The notes: generated by a model not told the origin, from the sequence alone. A stretch of 64,000 nucleotides of DNA from Pseudomonas petrae (GCF_021728295.1 NZ_JAKJXE010000002.1:1-64000), one strand, 5' to 3'; positions 38,982 through 48,024 are shown, counted from the stretch's first letter. Numbers and translations are program-made.

Positions 38982-39569
38982 TCAGGAGCTCATTCCAGAC
39001 GCGTCTTCAATTCTATCAGCGCTACCGGGTACCAAAAGCGCACCTGCGATAACACCAAAAAGATGGTCCGCACGAGCAGTCAGCGTAGGCTGATCATTCA
39101 GCCATGCAAGAGCACCCACCAGTGCAAACAGATCCGCGCCATCAATGTCGCGACGCGCCAGCCCTTCAGCTTGAGCGCGGACCAACAGTCGCGTGCCTGA
39201 TGCCTTCATCGCTACACACGATGCGTGCAGGGCAGACTCCGGGGCCTCAATAGCGGCAACCATCGAGGCAATGACGCCGCGCAAGGTGTGCGCGAGCGCG
39301 ACAACTTCGCGCAGCCAGGACACCAGGCAATCATCTGCTGGCTCGGATGTTTCAAGCTCGCGGGCGCGCGCAGACAGCGCATCAAAACTGCTGCGCAGCA
39401 ACGCCTCAAAAAGCGCCTCTCGCGTTGGAAAATGTCGGTAAAGGGTGCCCAAACCCACTTCGGCTCTCCGAGCGATATCACGCAGCGATGCCTCTGCGCC
39501 GTGTTCGGCAAACGTGTCGCGGGCGATTGCGAGGAGATGGAGATAGTTTTTCTGAGCATCGGCTCTCAT
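38982..39569 (-). CDS. TetR-family repressor
   Basis: A 195-residue TetR regulator with the N-terminal HTH ASLRDIARRAEVGLGTLYRHF (residues about 25-45 in the chosen frame). ATG 39569 gives MRADAQKNYLHLLAIA; the longer in-frame alternative would overlap the operator region. It is divergent from the oxidoreductase gene at 39659, 89 bases away, and probably represses it. Confidence 0.9.
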   Translation of the reverse strand: MRADAQKNYLHLLAIARDTFAEHGAEASLRDIARRAEVGLGTLYRHFPTREALFEALLRSSFDALSARARELETSEPADDCLVSWLREVVALAHTLRGVIASMVAAIEAPESALHASCVAMKASGTRLLVRAQAEGLARRDIDGADLFALVGALAWLNDQPTLTARADHLFGVIAGALLVPGSADRIEDASGMSS

Positions 39570-39586
39570 GGTGTGACCCTTGACAA

Positions 39587-39615
39587 TCGGAGCGGTGCTC
39601 CATATATTCGGAGCG
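39587..39615. promoter_or_regulatory. Candidate TetR operator
   Basis: GGAGCGGTGCTCC at 39589-39601 is a dyad with 5-base arms, and TCGGAGCG occurs at 39587-39594 and again at 39608-39615 (21 bases, two helix turns, apart). Both lie in the short divergent gap. Confidence 0.45.
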
Positions 39616-39658
39616 TTGATCCGGTCAAGATATCTCACCTCTACGCAGGAAGAAAGCG

Positions 39659-40672
39659 ATGACGATTCTCACGATGAAAGCGATACGGCAGCACGAGTAC
39701 GGTGGCCCCGAAGTTTTACGTTACGAGGATGCGCCTGTGCCCGCGCTTATGCCCGGTGAAGTAAGGGTCCGCGTGCATGCGGTGGGCATGAATCCGCCTG
39801 ACTGGTACCTGCGCGACGGCTACAAGGCCCTGCCGCCCGAGTGGCAGCCGCAGGTGCCGTTTCCGATCATTCTGGGCACGGACGTCTCTGGCGTGATTGA
39901 AGCGGTCGCCGATGACGTCACAGGTTTCAGCGTCGGCGACGAAGTGTATTCGATGGTTCGCTTTCCAAGCTTCGGGCCGAGCAAGGCTTACGCAGAATAC
40001 GTCAGCGTGCCGGCTTCGGAGATCGCCCTCAAGCCACGCGGCATCGATCACGTGCACGCTGCTGCAGCGCCCATGTCGTTGCTCACCGCCTGGCAATTCA
40101 TGATTGAGCTGGGGCACGACGAACCGAACCCGCTTCAGCCCTACAAACACGAGCCGGTGCCACTCGAAGGCAAGACCGTTCTGGTGAACGGCGCCGCGGG
40201 CGGCGTTGGCCACTTCGCCGTGCAGATCGCTAAATGGAAAGGTGCGCGGGTCATTGCGGTCGCCTCGGGTGAGCACGAGCGGTTCCTGCTCGGCATCGGT
40301 GCCGACGATTTCATCGACTACACCAAAGCGACACCCGAGGATGTTGTGAAGGACATCGACCTGGTCGTCGATTCGGTGGGCGGCCCGACAACCGGCCGCT
40401 TCCTCAAGACCCTCAAGCGTGGAGGCGCGCTGTTTCCGGTGTTTCCGTTGGGCTTCTCCGGCGCCGAGGAGGCCGAAAAACTGGGCGTCACGGTGTCCGC
40501 GACCCAAGTGCGCTCAAGCGGGGCTCAACTTGCGGAGCTCGCCGGCCTGCTTGATGCAGGGACGATACGCGTCGTGATCGACAGTGTTTATGCACTTGCC
40601 GATGCGCGTAAGGCCCACGAGCGCGCAGCCCGCGGCCATATTCGGGGCAAGCTGGCACTCACCGTTCGGTGA
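39659..40672 (+). CDS. NADP-dependent oxidoreductase (MDR superfamily)
   Basis: A 337-residue medium-chain reductase with GroES-like start (IRQHEYGGPEVLRYEDAPVP), nucleotide motif GAAGGVGHFAVQIAKWKG and a typical C-terminal NGGHIRGK-like end (AARGHIRGKLALTVR). No structural zinc cysteines. Shine-Dalgarno AGGAAG lies before ATG 39659. Same superfamily as the gene at 37996 but clearly distinct, with a 20-residue insertion (GHDEPNPLQPYKHEPVPLEG). Confidence 0.9.
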   Translation: MTILTMKAIRQHEYGGPEVLRYEDAPVPALMPGEVRVRVHAVGMNPPDWYLRDGYKALPPEWQPQVPFPIILGTDVSGVIEAVADDVTGFSVGDEVYSMVRFPSFGPSKAYAEYVSVPASEIALKPRGIDHVHAAAAPMSLLTAWQFMIELGHDEPNPLQPYKHEPVPLEGKTVLVNGAAGGVGHFAVQIAKWKGARVIAVASGEHERFLLGIGADDFIDYTKATPEDVVKDIDLVVDSVGGPTTGRFLKTLKRGGALFPVFPLGFSGAEEAEKLGVTVSATQVRSSGAQLAELAGLLDAGTIRVVIDSVYALADARKAHERAARGHIRGKLALTVR

Positions 40673-40764
40673 TGGGTTTTTACCGAGCCGGATTCGTGCG
40701 TTAACCCTGAGTAAAAAAGGCTGTGAGATCACGAGCGCCGTTCAACGGGCCCGTGACGTTGCCT

Positions 40765-40803
40765 TGAGGCGCCGCATGGTCATTTCGGCCATTCGGCGCC
40801 TCA
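40765..40803. other. Strong hairpin between two genes
   Basis: TGAGGCGCCG (40765-40774) and CGGCGCCTCA (40794-40803) form a perfect 10-bp stem; ATGG/CCAT can extend it inwards. It sits 36 bases before the NTF2-like start. It may be a transcript end for the oxidoreductase gene or a leader structure. Confidence 0.5.
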
Positions 40804-40838
40804 TGTTGAAATTGACTGTCCCACGATGGAGAGCAACG

Positions 40839-41198
40839 TTGAATATTTTGAAGGGCGCCATCGATGACCTGTTCAATGGCCCGGAATCAGCAGTAAACGA
40901 CGCCATCGACAGACACTTCGGCGCAACCTTTGTGCAGCGCGTTAATGGGGTGTGGATTGACCGTCAGACGTTCGTGGTGGGTATCAGCGAACTGCGCAGC
41001 GTCGTCGCTCAAGTCACGGTCACTGTGCTCGATGAGCTGGTAGATGCAGGCCGCTACGCAGAGCGGCACATCATTGAATTGATCAAGCACGACGGTGAGC
41101 GGATCGTTCAGGAGGTGTACGTGTTTGCACGGTTTGACGCAGACGGGCGCTTCAACCGGATCGAGGAGACAAGCGTGGCAGTTAGCGATCAAAGATAA
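40839..41198 (+). CDS. NTF2-like (SnoaL-like) small protein
   Basis: About 119 residues with the alpha/beta cone fold pattern of the nuclear transport factor 2 superfamily (LNILKGAIDDLFNGPESAVN, then a block around RVNGVWIDRQTF). I prefer the TTG at 40839, 7 bases after GGAG, because homologues I recall begin at this point; in-frame ATGs at 40776 and 40803 are alternatives that lie in or beside a hairpin. Function unknown. Confidence 0.65.
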   Translation: MNILKGAIDDLFNGPESAVNDAIDRHFGATFVQRVNGVWIDRQTFVVGISELRSVVAQVTVTVLDELVDAGRYAERHIIELIKHDGERIVQEVYVFARFDADGRFNRIEETSVAVSDQR

Positions 41199-41323
41199 AG
41201 AGCACGATCCACGTCCTTGGCGGCGGCGTTCGTTAATGTTGTTTGTGACTACTTTGCGCCGTGAAATACTTCGGTCGGGGCGAGCATCTGGTTGCGCGCG
41301 CCATCACGAATCAAGGAGCTACT

Positions 41324-42322
41324 GTGTTGAACAAAGGGATCAAGGCTGTAACGCTGGGGATGTTGGTCACCGCACTCGTGCTGCCGCTGGTGGCGTGTGA
41401 CAAAAAGAATGCGACGCAGGGAAAGCCTGTACCACAGGCCGCTTCAAAGGTTGTTGAGGAGGACCCCGACACTCAGTTGAGCACCAAATTGAGCGCCTAC
41501 GTGGATTGCTTCAATACCACCGATGGCTCGGTGCGCGACAGTGCCGACCGTTATGTCAGCTGGATTGGCGATCTGGACGCAGGACCGACAGGCAAGGAGC
41601 GCAAGGTCAAGACGCTGCGCGAGGTGAGCGCCGTCCAGCTCGACACCTGCACCAAGGCCATCACGCAAGCATCAAAAGCTAAGCCGGCGATTCCAGCGCT
41701 GGATGCTGCGGCCACCCAGTACCTCGCTGATCTGACTGCATTGGCACCGCTGGTGTCGCAAGCCTACGTCTATTACAGCCATGAGGATTACAAGGACGAC
41801 GGGTTCGCCAAGGCCAAGCAAATGCACCAGCCACTGATGATGGCTTTCGGTCGCTTCATCCTGTCCAGCGACAAATACGGTGCCGAACTGGGGAAAGAGA
41901 ACGACGCGCTGTCCGCCGCGCAAATCGTCGAGATCGAAAAAAACGAGGGACGCCACAGCGCCTTCTTCCATTTGGAGGTGATCAGGCAGGCCAAGTTGTT
42001 GACCGCCCAGCTCAGTCCTGAATCCTTCAACGTCGCCGAGGTATCGAAAGCGATCGACGTCTTCAACGCGCTGCTGGACGAGTCAGCCAAGGCAACGGCC
42101 GACGAGCCCGGCAAGCCACTCAGCTGGTCGAGCTTCCAGAGCCAGGCCGGGACATTTTTGAAGGACTGCAAGGATCGCATGCGCCGGGTGCGTGACCACA
42201 CGCCTTACAGCGAGACTGACCAGATGAGGATGCAGGGTATCGGTGCCTCGAATATTGAAGGCTCACCGATGCGGCTCTTCGACGCCTATAACAAGTTGGT
42301 TGACGCGGGTAACAGGCTCTAA
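41324..42322 (+). CDS. DUF3829 (YiiG-like) lipoprotein
   Basis: A 332-residue lipoprotein: signal LGMLVTALVLPLVACDKK with lipobox LVAC, then a DUF3829 domain (about 50-325), helical and rich in Lys/Asp. AAGGAG at 41313-41318 serves GTG 41324 or TTG 41327. Family of unknown function; E. coli YiiG is the best-known member. A terminator-like hairpin follows. Confidence 0.87.
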   Translation: MLNKGIKAVTLGMLVTALVLPLVACDKKNATQGKPVPQAASKVVEEDPDTQLSTKLSAYVDCFNTTDGSVRDSADRYVSWIGDLDAGPTGKERKVKTLREVSAVQLDTCTKAITQASKAKPAIPALDAAATQYLADLTALAPLVSQAYVYYSHEDYKDDGFAKAKQMHQPLMMAFGRFILSSDKYGAELGKENDALSAAQIVEIEKNEGRHSAFFHLEVIRQAKLLTAQLSPESFNVAEVSKAIDVFNALLDESAKATADEPGKPLSWSSFQSQAGTFLKDCKDRMRRVRDHTPYSETDQMRMQGIGASNIEGSPMRLFDAYNKLVDAGNRL

Positions 42323-42332
42323 GCCCTCAAAG

Positions 42333-42360
42333 AGGGGAACGCGCATCAGCCGTTCCCCTT
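42333..42360 (+). terminator. Terminator after the DUF3829 gene
   Basis: AGGGGAACG (42333-42341) pairs perfectly with CGTTCCCCT (42351-42359) across a 9-base loop; the downstream U-tract is weak (TTGT). Confidence 0.6.
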
Positions 42361-42567
42361 GTCCACAGCATTCACATTGCTTAAATATTGCTGTGACAAA
42401 GTTTCATGTCGCTTGATCAAGCATCCGACAGAGTCAGATAGCCGTCCCAGGGATTCCGGGCGGTTGGCTGGTTCTGTAAAAAGGACTCATGAAATGAACG
42501 TCACTGTCTCACGCGCAGGATACGCAGGACTCACCCAGGCTCGATGCCGCCGCCAGGCGGTAGCGCA

Positions 42568-43572
42568 ATGACTGTGCTGATCACAGGGGTTGCGGGGTTT
42601 ATCGGCTTTCACATGGCCAGAACGTTGTGCAGCCAGGGTGTTCAAGTGGTGGGCATCGACAACCTCAACGATTACTACAGCGTTGACCTCAAGCGTGTGC
42701 GGCTGGCGCAGCTTGAACACTACCCCTCCTTTCAGTTTCAGCAAATCGACATCATCGACCAAGGGCCACTGCTGGGCCTATTCAGTGCGTCTGGCTTCAG
42801 CGAAGTCATCCACCTGGCGGCGCAGGCGGGGGTTCGTTATTCCATCGACAACCCGCGCGCGTACGCCGATGCCAACCTGGTCGGGTTTCTTAACGTGCTT
42901 GAAGCCTGCCGGGCGTATCCCGTAAAGCACCTCGTTTACGCGTCGAGCAGTTCGGTGTATGGCGCCAATACCAAGATGCCGTTCGCGGTGGAAGACGCCG
43001 TTGAGCAACCCGTTTCCCTGTATGCCGCGACCAAGCGCGCCAACGAACTCATGGCCTACAGCTATTCGCATCTGTACCGGATTCCGGCGACGGGCTTGCG
43101 TTTTTTTACCGTTTACGGCCCTTGGGGACGGCCGGACATGGCGCTGTTCAAATTCACCCAAGCCATCCTCAAAGGCGAGCCCATCGACATTTACAACGAC
43201 GGCGAGATGGCGAGGGATTTCACCTACGTCGACGACATCATCGAGTCGATGAATCGGCTACTGCCCAGACCACCGCCGCTCAGGGACGGTGTCGCGCCGT
43301 GTCAGCTTTTCAACATCGGGCGAGGGGAGCCGGTAAAGCTTCTTGACTTCGTCCACTGCCTGGAGGCGGCGCTGGGGATCCAGGCAAAGCGCAACTACCT
43401 TCCCCTTCAACCGGGAGACGTGCTGCAGACCTGGGCCGATGTCTCCGGCCTTACGCAGTGGATCGACTTCAGCCCGCAGGTCGGACTGGCGCAAGGCGTG
43501 GCTGAGTTCGTGCGCTGGTATGGCGATTTCTACCCGGCCAAACAGGCAAAACTGCAAAAACGGTGGGCGTGA
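42568..43572 (+). CDS. UDP-glucuronate 4-epimerase (LpsL-like)
   Basis: A 334-residue extended SDR. Rossmann motif GVAGFIGFHMA, NAD-binding Asp in GIDNLNDYYSVDLK, catalytic Ser in YASSSSVYG and Tyr-x-x-x-Lys in YAATKRANE. The NLNDYYD-type motif and overall sequence match enzymes interconverting UDP-glucuronate and UDP-galacturonate. ATG 42568 was chosen for the GVAG start. First gene of a four-gene operon; stop overlaps the next start (ATGA). It should supply UDP-GalA. Confidence 0.88.
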   Translation: MTVLITGVAGFIGFHMARTLCSQGVQVVGIDNLNDYYSVDLKRVRLAQLEHYPSFQFQQIDIIDQGPLLGLFSASGFSEVIHLAAQAGVRYSIDNPRAYADANLVGFLNVLEACRAYPVKHLVYASSSSVYGANTKMPFAVEDAVEQPVSLYAATKRANELMAYSYSHLYRIPATGLRFFTVYGPWGRPDMALFKFTQAILKGEPIDIYNDGEMARDFTYVDDIIESMNRLLPRPPPLRDGVAPCQLFNIGRGEPVKLLDFVHCLEAALGIQAKRNYLPLQPGDVLQTWADVSGLTQWIDFSPQVGLAQGVAEFVRWYGDFYPAKQAKLQKRWA

Positions 43573-44330
43573 TGAGTGAATCGGTGTTTGTGTCGGTGTT
43601 GATCCCGGCAAAAAATGAGGCGCAAAACCTGCCTTCATTACTGAAAGAAGTACGCACCGCGCTGGCCGGTGAGCGCTACGAGGTGTTGGTGGTCGACGAC
43701 GGCAGCACCGACGACACGCTGCGTGTCCTGCAGCAGATCAAAGCCGAAGGGTATGAACCCCTGCGGATCTTGCACCACAGGGTTTCCCTCGGGCAGAGCA
43801 CGTCGATCTGGCATGCCGCCCAGGCCGCGCGCGGTGTGTGGCTGGCGACGCTGGACGGTGACGGCCAGAACGACCCTGCCGACTTGCCCGGCATGCTGGC
43901 GCTGGTGCGCCATGCAGGGCTGGGCAACGACCAGAACCAAGCCCAGCAGGTGATGTTGGTGGCGGGGCACCGCGTCAACCGGCGAGACACCGCGAGCAAG
44001 CGCTGGGCGTCCCGGTTCGCCAATGCCTTGCGCAGCCGCATGCTCAAGGACGCGACGCCAGACACGGGCTGCGGGCTGAAGCTGATCCAGCGAGCGGCGT
44101 TTCTGCGACTGCCTTATTTCGACCACATGCACCGCTTCATTCCCGCGTTGATCCAGCGCCATCATGGCCGAATGATCGTTCATCCGGTTCACCACCGTCA
44201 TCGCCAGGCCGGCGTTTCCAACTACGGCAATCTGGACCGGGCGCTGGTCGGCATCCTCGACCTGTTCGGGGTCTGGTGGCTGGTGCGCCGCACGCGACTC
44301 AATACCCAGCCCGAGGAGATGAACGGATGA
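43572..44330 (+). CDS. GT2 polyprenyl-phosphate glycosyltransferase (RgtE/ArnC-like)
   Basis: A 252-residue GT-A enzyme: VSVLIPAKNEAQNLPSLLKE at the start, the metal-binding VVDDGSTDDTL and DGDGQNDPADLPGML, and the acceptor region MHRFIPALIQRHHGRMIVHP with HHRHRQAGVSNYGN. This is the dolichol-phosphate-mannose synthase-like pattern of enzymes that load a sugar onto polyprenyl phosphate. Only one hydrophobic stretch near the C-terminus (ALVGILDLFGVWWLVRR) is present, unlike ArnC with two helices, so it may be peripheral. Overlaps both neighbours by 4 bases. Confidence 0.88.
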   Translation: MSESVFVSVLIPAKNEAQNLPSLLKEVRTALAGERYEVLVVDDGSTDDTLRVLQQIKAEGYEPLRILHHRVSLGQSTSIWHAAQAARGVWLATLDGDGQNDPADLPGMLALVRHAGLGNDQNQAQQVMLVAGHRVNRRDTASKRWASRFANALRSRMLKDATPDTGCGLKLIQRAAFLRLPYFDHMHRFIPALIQRHHGRMIVHPVHHRHRQAGVSNYGNLDRALVGILDLFGVWWLVRRTRLNTQPEEMNG

Positions 44331-44605
44331 ATTTCACGCGCGAAGCGCTTTGGCTGACGGTGGGGTTTCTCGGTCAGGCGGTCTTCACCGGCCGTTTCGT
44401 CTTGCAATGGCTGTACAGCGAAATCAAGAAACGCAGCGTGATTCCGGTGGGCTTCTGGTACCTGAGCATCCTCGGCAGCGCGTTGTTGCTGCTCTATGCG
44501 ATCTACCGCGAAGACCCGGTATTCATCATTGGCCAGTCATTTGGCTTTGTGGTTTACCTGCGCAACCTGCAGCTGATTGCCAAACACAAAGACCTGAAGG
44601 AATAA
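44327..44605 (+). CDS. LAB_N-domain small membrane protein
   Basis: A 92-residue protein with the lipid-A-disaccharide synthase N-terminal (LAB_N) domain alone. Three hydrophobic helices: ALWLTVGFLGQAVFTGRFVL, FWYLSILGSALLLLYAIY and FIIGQSFGFVVYLRNLQL. The conserved QxxFxxRFxxQW motif is present. Stand-alone LAB_N proteins travel with polyprenyl-phosphate sugar transferase genes and are suspected to flip the lipid-linked sugar (inference). Start ATG 44327 overlaps the previous stop. Confidence 0.9.
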   Translation: MNFTREALWLTVGFLGQAVFTGRFVLQWLYSEIKKRSVIPVGFWYLSILGSALLLLYAIYREDPVFIIGQSFGFVVYLRNLQLIAKHKDLKE

Positions 44606-44608
44606 CCG

Positions 44609-46129
44609 GTGGGACGTGTTCATTCTCCCGCGTGGCAATGCCTGGCGCTGGTTGCGCTTTCCCTGCTGCTGGTCGGCGCAGGCTTTGGCATCAGGCAACC
44701 GCTTAATGTCGACGAAGAACGTTTTTTGGGTGTGGCGCTGGAGATGCTGCACAGCGGCAGCTGGTTGATTCCCCATCGGGCCGGCGAAATCTACGGCGAC
44801 AAACCACCCTTGTTCATGTGGACAGTGGCGTTTTTCACCTGGCTGACCGGTTCGCCGTCGCTGGCACTCTTCATCCCGGGCCTGCTCTCGGCGGCGACAG
44901 CCACCGCTGTGTTGTACGACTTGGGCCGGCGCCTGTGGTGCCGCAGAGTGGGTCGCACTGCCGCGCTGCTGTTTCTAGCCACCTATCAGACCTACAGCAT
45001 CCTGCGCACCGGCCAGATCGACAGCTTCCTGTGCCTGTGGGTGGCGCTCGGCTTCTACGGCATGGTCCGGCATCTTCTGCTGGGCCCGGCGTGGGGCTGG
45101 TTCTACCTTGGGTGTCTGGCGATGGGCCTGGGCATCATCAGCAAGGGGGTCGGTTTTCTACCCGCGTTGATGCTGGTGCCCTACGGCTATGCCGTTCGGA
45201 AGGGTTGGTCGGGTGTGGCCATCATGCCAGGGCAGGGGATTCGCTGGGCTGCCGGTTTTCTGGTGGTGCTGGCGGGATGTGCGGTCTGGCTTGTCCCGCT
45301 GCTTGCCACCGTGTGGCTCAAGGGTGGCATGGACGAGCTGGGTTACCTGAAGGAGATCCTGCTTCACCAGACCGGTGGCCGGTACGCGTCGGCCTGGGAT
45401 CACCGCGAACCGTTCTGGTATTTCCTCACCGTCATCCCGCAGTACTGGCTGCCGTTGGTTCTGGCTTTGCCGTGGCTGGTACCCGCCTGGCGTCGGCAAC
45501 TGCGAAAGCACGACGCCCGGATTTTGCTGTTGCTGGGCTGGGTCGTCCTCGTGGTGCTGTTTTTCTGCCTGAGCACCGGCAAGCGGAAAATCTATATTTT
45601 TCCTGCGCTACCAGGCTTGGTGCTGGCCGCTGCGCCGCTGATTCCGTGGCTGCTTCGACGATGGTTTGGCGATCGTCCGAAAGCCCGCGCCGTGTTTCGT
45701 GTAGCGGTGGTGGCATGGTTTTGCCTGTGGTTCGCCCGTGGTTTCGTCGAGCCGTTTACCGACGGCCCCAATCCCCACAAGGTACTCATGGCCGAAGCGG
45801 CTCGGCTGACGGACGGCGCTGAACTGGTGCTGGTCGGCTGGCGGGAAGGGCACTGGCTGTTCGCCCGCCAGCCGTTGGTGCACTTCGGCTTTGCCGATCA
45901 ATCCGCCGTCGAGCACGCTGCGCTCTGGCTGCGCACTCATCCATCCGCCTTTGCTCTGGTGCCCGCCGCCGAGCTTGAACGCTGCTTTGTAGCAGGCAAA
46001 GCTCGCCAACTGGGTTCGACGTCGAGGGCCGAGTGGTTGATCGTAGGGCCCGACGCGGACAATGGTCGCTGCGAGCCGCCGGCGCCTGTGCGCGCTTATC
46101 GCTTCTCATGGGGTTCTGATGCGCTGTAG
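44609..46129 (+). CDS. GT39-family membrane glycosyltransferase (ArnT/RgtA-like)
   Basis: A 506-residue GT-C enzyme with about ten to twelve transmembrane helices. The catalytic acidic motif NVDEERFLGVALEML (Asp-Glu) in the first periplasmic loop and DKPPLFMWTVAFF are typical of ArnT-like transferases that use polyprenyl-phosphate sugars as donors. The C-terminal ~120 residues are a periplasmic domain (ADGLTDG... replaced here by AEAARLTDGAELVLVGW). GTG 44609 follows the LAB_N gene by 3 bases. Expected role: transfer of a uronic acid to lipid A or LPS core at the periplasmic face. Confidence 0.9.
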   Translation: MGRVHSPAWQCLALVALSLLLVGAGFGIRQPLNVDEERFLGVALEMLHSGSWLIPHRAGEIYGDKPPLFMWTVAFFTWLTGSPSLALFIPGLLSAATATAVLYDLGRRLWCRRVGRTAALLFLATYQTYSILRTGQIDSFLCLWVALGFYGMVRHLLLGPAWGWFYLGCLAMGLGIISKGVGFLPALMLVPYGYAVRKGWSGVAIMPGQGIRWAAGFLVVLAGCAVWLVPLLATVWLKGGMDELGYLKEILLHQTGGRYASAWDHREPFWYFLTVIPQYWLPLVLALPWLVPAWRRQLRKHDARILLLLGWVVLVVLFFCLSTGKRKIYIFPALPGLVLAAAPLIPWLLRRWFGDRPKARAVFRVAVVAWFCLWFARGFVEPFTDGPNPHKVLMAEAARLTDGAELVLVGWREGHWLFARQPLVHFGFADQSAVEHAALWLRTHPSAFALVPAAELERCFVAGKARQLGSTSRAEWLIVGPDADNGRCEPPAPVRAYRFSWGSDAL

Positions 46130-46151
46130 GCCCGTTGCGCGCACGGGCCCT
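46128..46151 (+). terminator. Candidate terminator after the GT operon
   Basis: GGCCCGT (46129-46135) pairs with ACGGGCC (46143-46149) over a 7-base loop, directly overlapping the last codons of the GT39 gene. No U-tract, so only moderate support. Confidence 0.45.
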
Positions 46152-46188
46152 TAGTTAGAAGCGGCAGCTCGGAGTCTCCACCAATCAT

Positions 46189-47079
46189 TCACCGCCGTTC
46201 AAAACACCCGTTGAGATCTTCAATCAAACCCGGCCCGGTCGGCACCCAGCCCAACCGTGCCCGGGTTTTGCTGCTGTTACAGGACATGTCTTTGCCGACG
46301 AACGTCGACAGCCAACCGAACTCCGCGATCGCCTCATCTGCCGACACCGATACAACGGGCAGGCCAAGTCCTTCGCCCATGGCTTGGGCGATGAGGCGGA
46401 ACGGGATATGGCTTTCGGCCGTTGCGTGATAGCGAGCGCCCGGTTGATGCTGCTCCAGCGCAAGGCGGTACAGCTGCGCGGTGTCCGAGACGTGCGCGGC
46501 GGACCAGTGATTCAGGCCTTCATCGACATAAGCCGAGACGCCTGACTGCTGCGCGTGCTTGATGAGTTCGGTGACCAGGCCCTGTTTGACCGTGTCGTGG
46601 ATTTGCGACAGGCGCATCACCACCACGTTGAGGCCGCGCTGCAGCAGCGCCTCTGCGGCCAGTTCCGAAGCGGCTCGAGGGTTTGGATGCTCGGGATTGA
46701 AGTGATCTTCATCGGCGGGCTCGCCCGGTGCCGGCGAACCCATCGGCGTGCCGGAAGTGATCAACAGCGGGCGCTGCGAACCGTTCAGCGCCTCGCCCAG
46801 CGCGGCAATGGCCCGCGCATCTTTCTGGCAGTTGTCGGCGAAGTGGGCGAAGTCGTGATCGAACGCGGTATGAATGACCGCGTCGCACTGTTCGGCGCCG
46901 CGTCGCAGGCTGGCGAGGTCTTCAAGGGTGCCGTGATGAGGCTCGGCACCGATGGCGCGCAATGCGTCGGCGCCTGCCTGGGAGCGCGTCATCCCCATCA
47001 CCTGATGACCTGCGGCGAGTAATTCCCTTGCGACGTGGGAGCCGATAAAACCTGTGGAACCGGTAAGAAATACGCGCAT
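46189..47079 (-). CDS. NAD-dependent epimerase/reductase (extended SDR)
   Basis: A 296-residue extended SDR with TGSTGFIGSHVARELLAAGH, resembling bacterial NAD(P)-dependent reductases often found beside XRE/MmyB-type regulators. No clear catalytic triad assignment. It is divergent from the regulator at 47179 over 99 bases. Confidence 0.87.
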   Translation of the reverse strand: MRVFLTGSTGFIGSHVARELLAAGHQVMGMTRSQAGADALRAIGAEPHHGTLEDLASLRRGAEQCDAVIHTAFDHDFAHFADNCQKDARAIAALGEALNGSQRPLLITSGTPMGSPAPGEPADEDHFNPEHPNPRAASELAAEALLQRGLNVVVMRLSQIHDTVKQGLVTELIKHAQQSGVSAYVDEGLNHWSAAHVSDTAQLYRLALEQHQPGARYHATAESHIPFRLIAQAMGEGLGLPVVSVSADEAIAEFGWLSTFVGKDMSCNSSKTRARLGWVPTGPGLIEDLNGCFERR

Positions 47080-47178
47080 TGCTGAAAACTCCTTTTGCTG
47101 AAGCCGGCAGGATGCGCGTAACGTTTATCCGCTTAAAAGACGTGACATTATCAGGGTATAAAAACCAACAGGATCATC

Positions 47179-48024
47179 ATGGCCAACCCGTCTGTTCATT
47201 TGCTGGGCACGTATCTGAAGGATTGCCGCGCGCGCCTGGACCCGGCGAGTTTCGGCTTTTCCGGCCGACGACGCACACCGGGTCTGCGCCGGGAAGAAGT
47301 CGCGCAGCGTGCCAATATCAGCGCGACCTGGTACACGTGGCTGGAGCAGGGGCGCGGCGGTGCACCGTCGGCGCAGGTGCTGAACCGGATTGCCGAAAGT
47401 CTGTTGATGACCGAATCCGAGCGTGAGCACTTGTTCATGCTCGCCTTCGGCCATCCGCCGGAAGTGGTCTACAGCGCGCCCGACGGGGTGACGCCGCGCC
47501 TGCAACGCGTCCTCGACACCCTCGCGTTCAGCCCCGCGTTTATCAAGACGGCGACGTGGGACGTGCTGGCCTGGAACACCGCAGCGGCGGCGGTCTTCAC
47601 CGATTACAGCCTGCTGCCGGTGGGGCAACGCAACATCTTGCGCCTGATGTTCTGCAACCCTCGGGCCCAGGCCCGGCAGGCTGACTGGAACGCCGTGGCG
47701 CGTTTCATCGTCGCGGCGTTTCGGGCGGATGCGACCCGCGCCGGTGCTGCGTCTGAGGTGACCCGCTTGGCCGAAGAGCTGTGCACCCTGAGCCCAGAGT
47801 TTGCGGCGCTGTGGCGGGACAACGACGTGCGGCTTCAGGGCGAAGGCACCAAGCGCCTGCGCCACGATCCCCACGGCATCATCGAGCTGGAATACTCGAA
47901 CTTTGCGGTGGACGGTCGCCTGGACCTGTCGATGATCGTCTATAACCCGGTCACTGCCGCCGATGCCGATCGTGTGCGGGCGGTGATCGAAGACCATTCC
48001 CGGCTGAAGTCGGTATCACCGTGA
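47179..48024 (+). CDS. MmyB-like XRE transcriptional regulator
   Basis: A 281-residue regulator: N-terminal HTH (RTPGLRREEVAQRANISATW, then YTWLEQGRG) and a C-terminal MmyB-type ligand-binding domain (about 110-270; VLAWNTAAAAVF is typical), thought to bind fatty acids. The final codons (EDHSRLKSVSP) lie in DNA that matches the reverse REP consensus (47997-48019), meaning the gene end has been rewritten by the repeat array that follows. It probably regulates the divergent SDR gene. Confidence 0.9.
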   Translation: MANPSVHLLGTYLKDCRARLDPASFGFSGRRRTPGLRREEVAQRANISATWYTWLEQGRGGAPSAQVLNRIAESLLMTESEREHLFMLAFGHPPEVVYSAPDGVTPRLQRVLDTLAFSPAFIKTATWDVLAWNTAAAAVFTDYSLLPVGQRNILRLMFCNPRAQARQADWNAVARFIVAAFRADATRAGAASEVTRLAEELCTLSPEFAALWRDNDVRLQGEGTKRLRHDPHGIIELEYSNFAVDGRLDLSMIVYNPVTAADADRVRAVIEDHSRLKSVSP

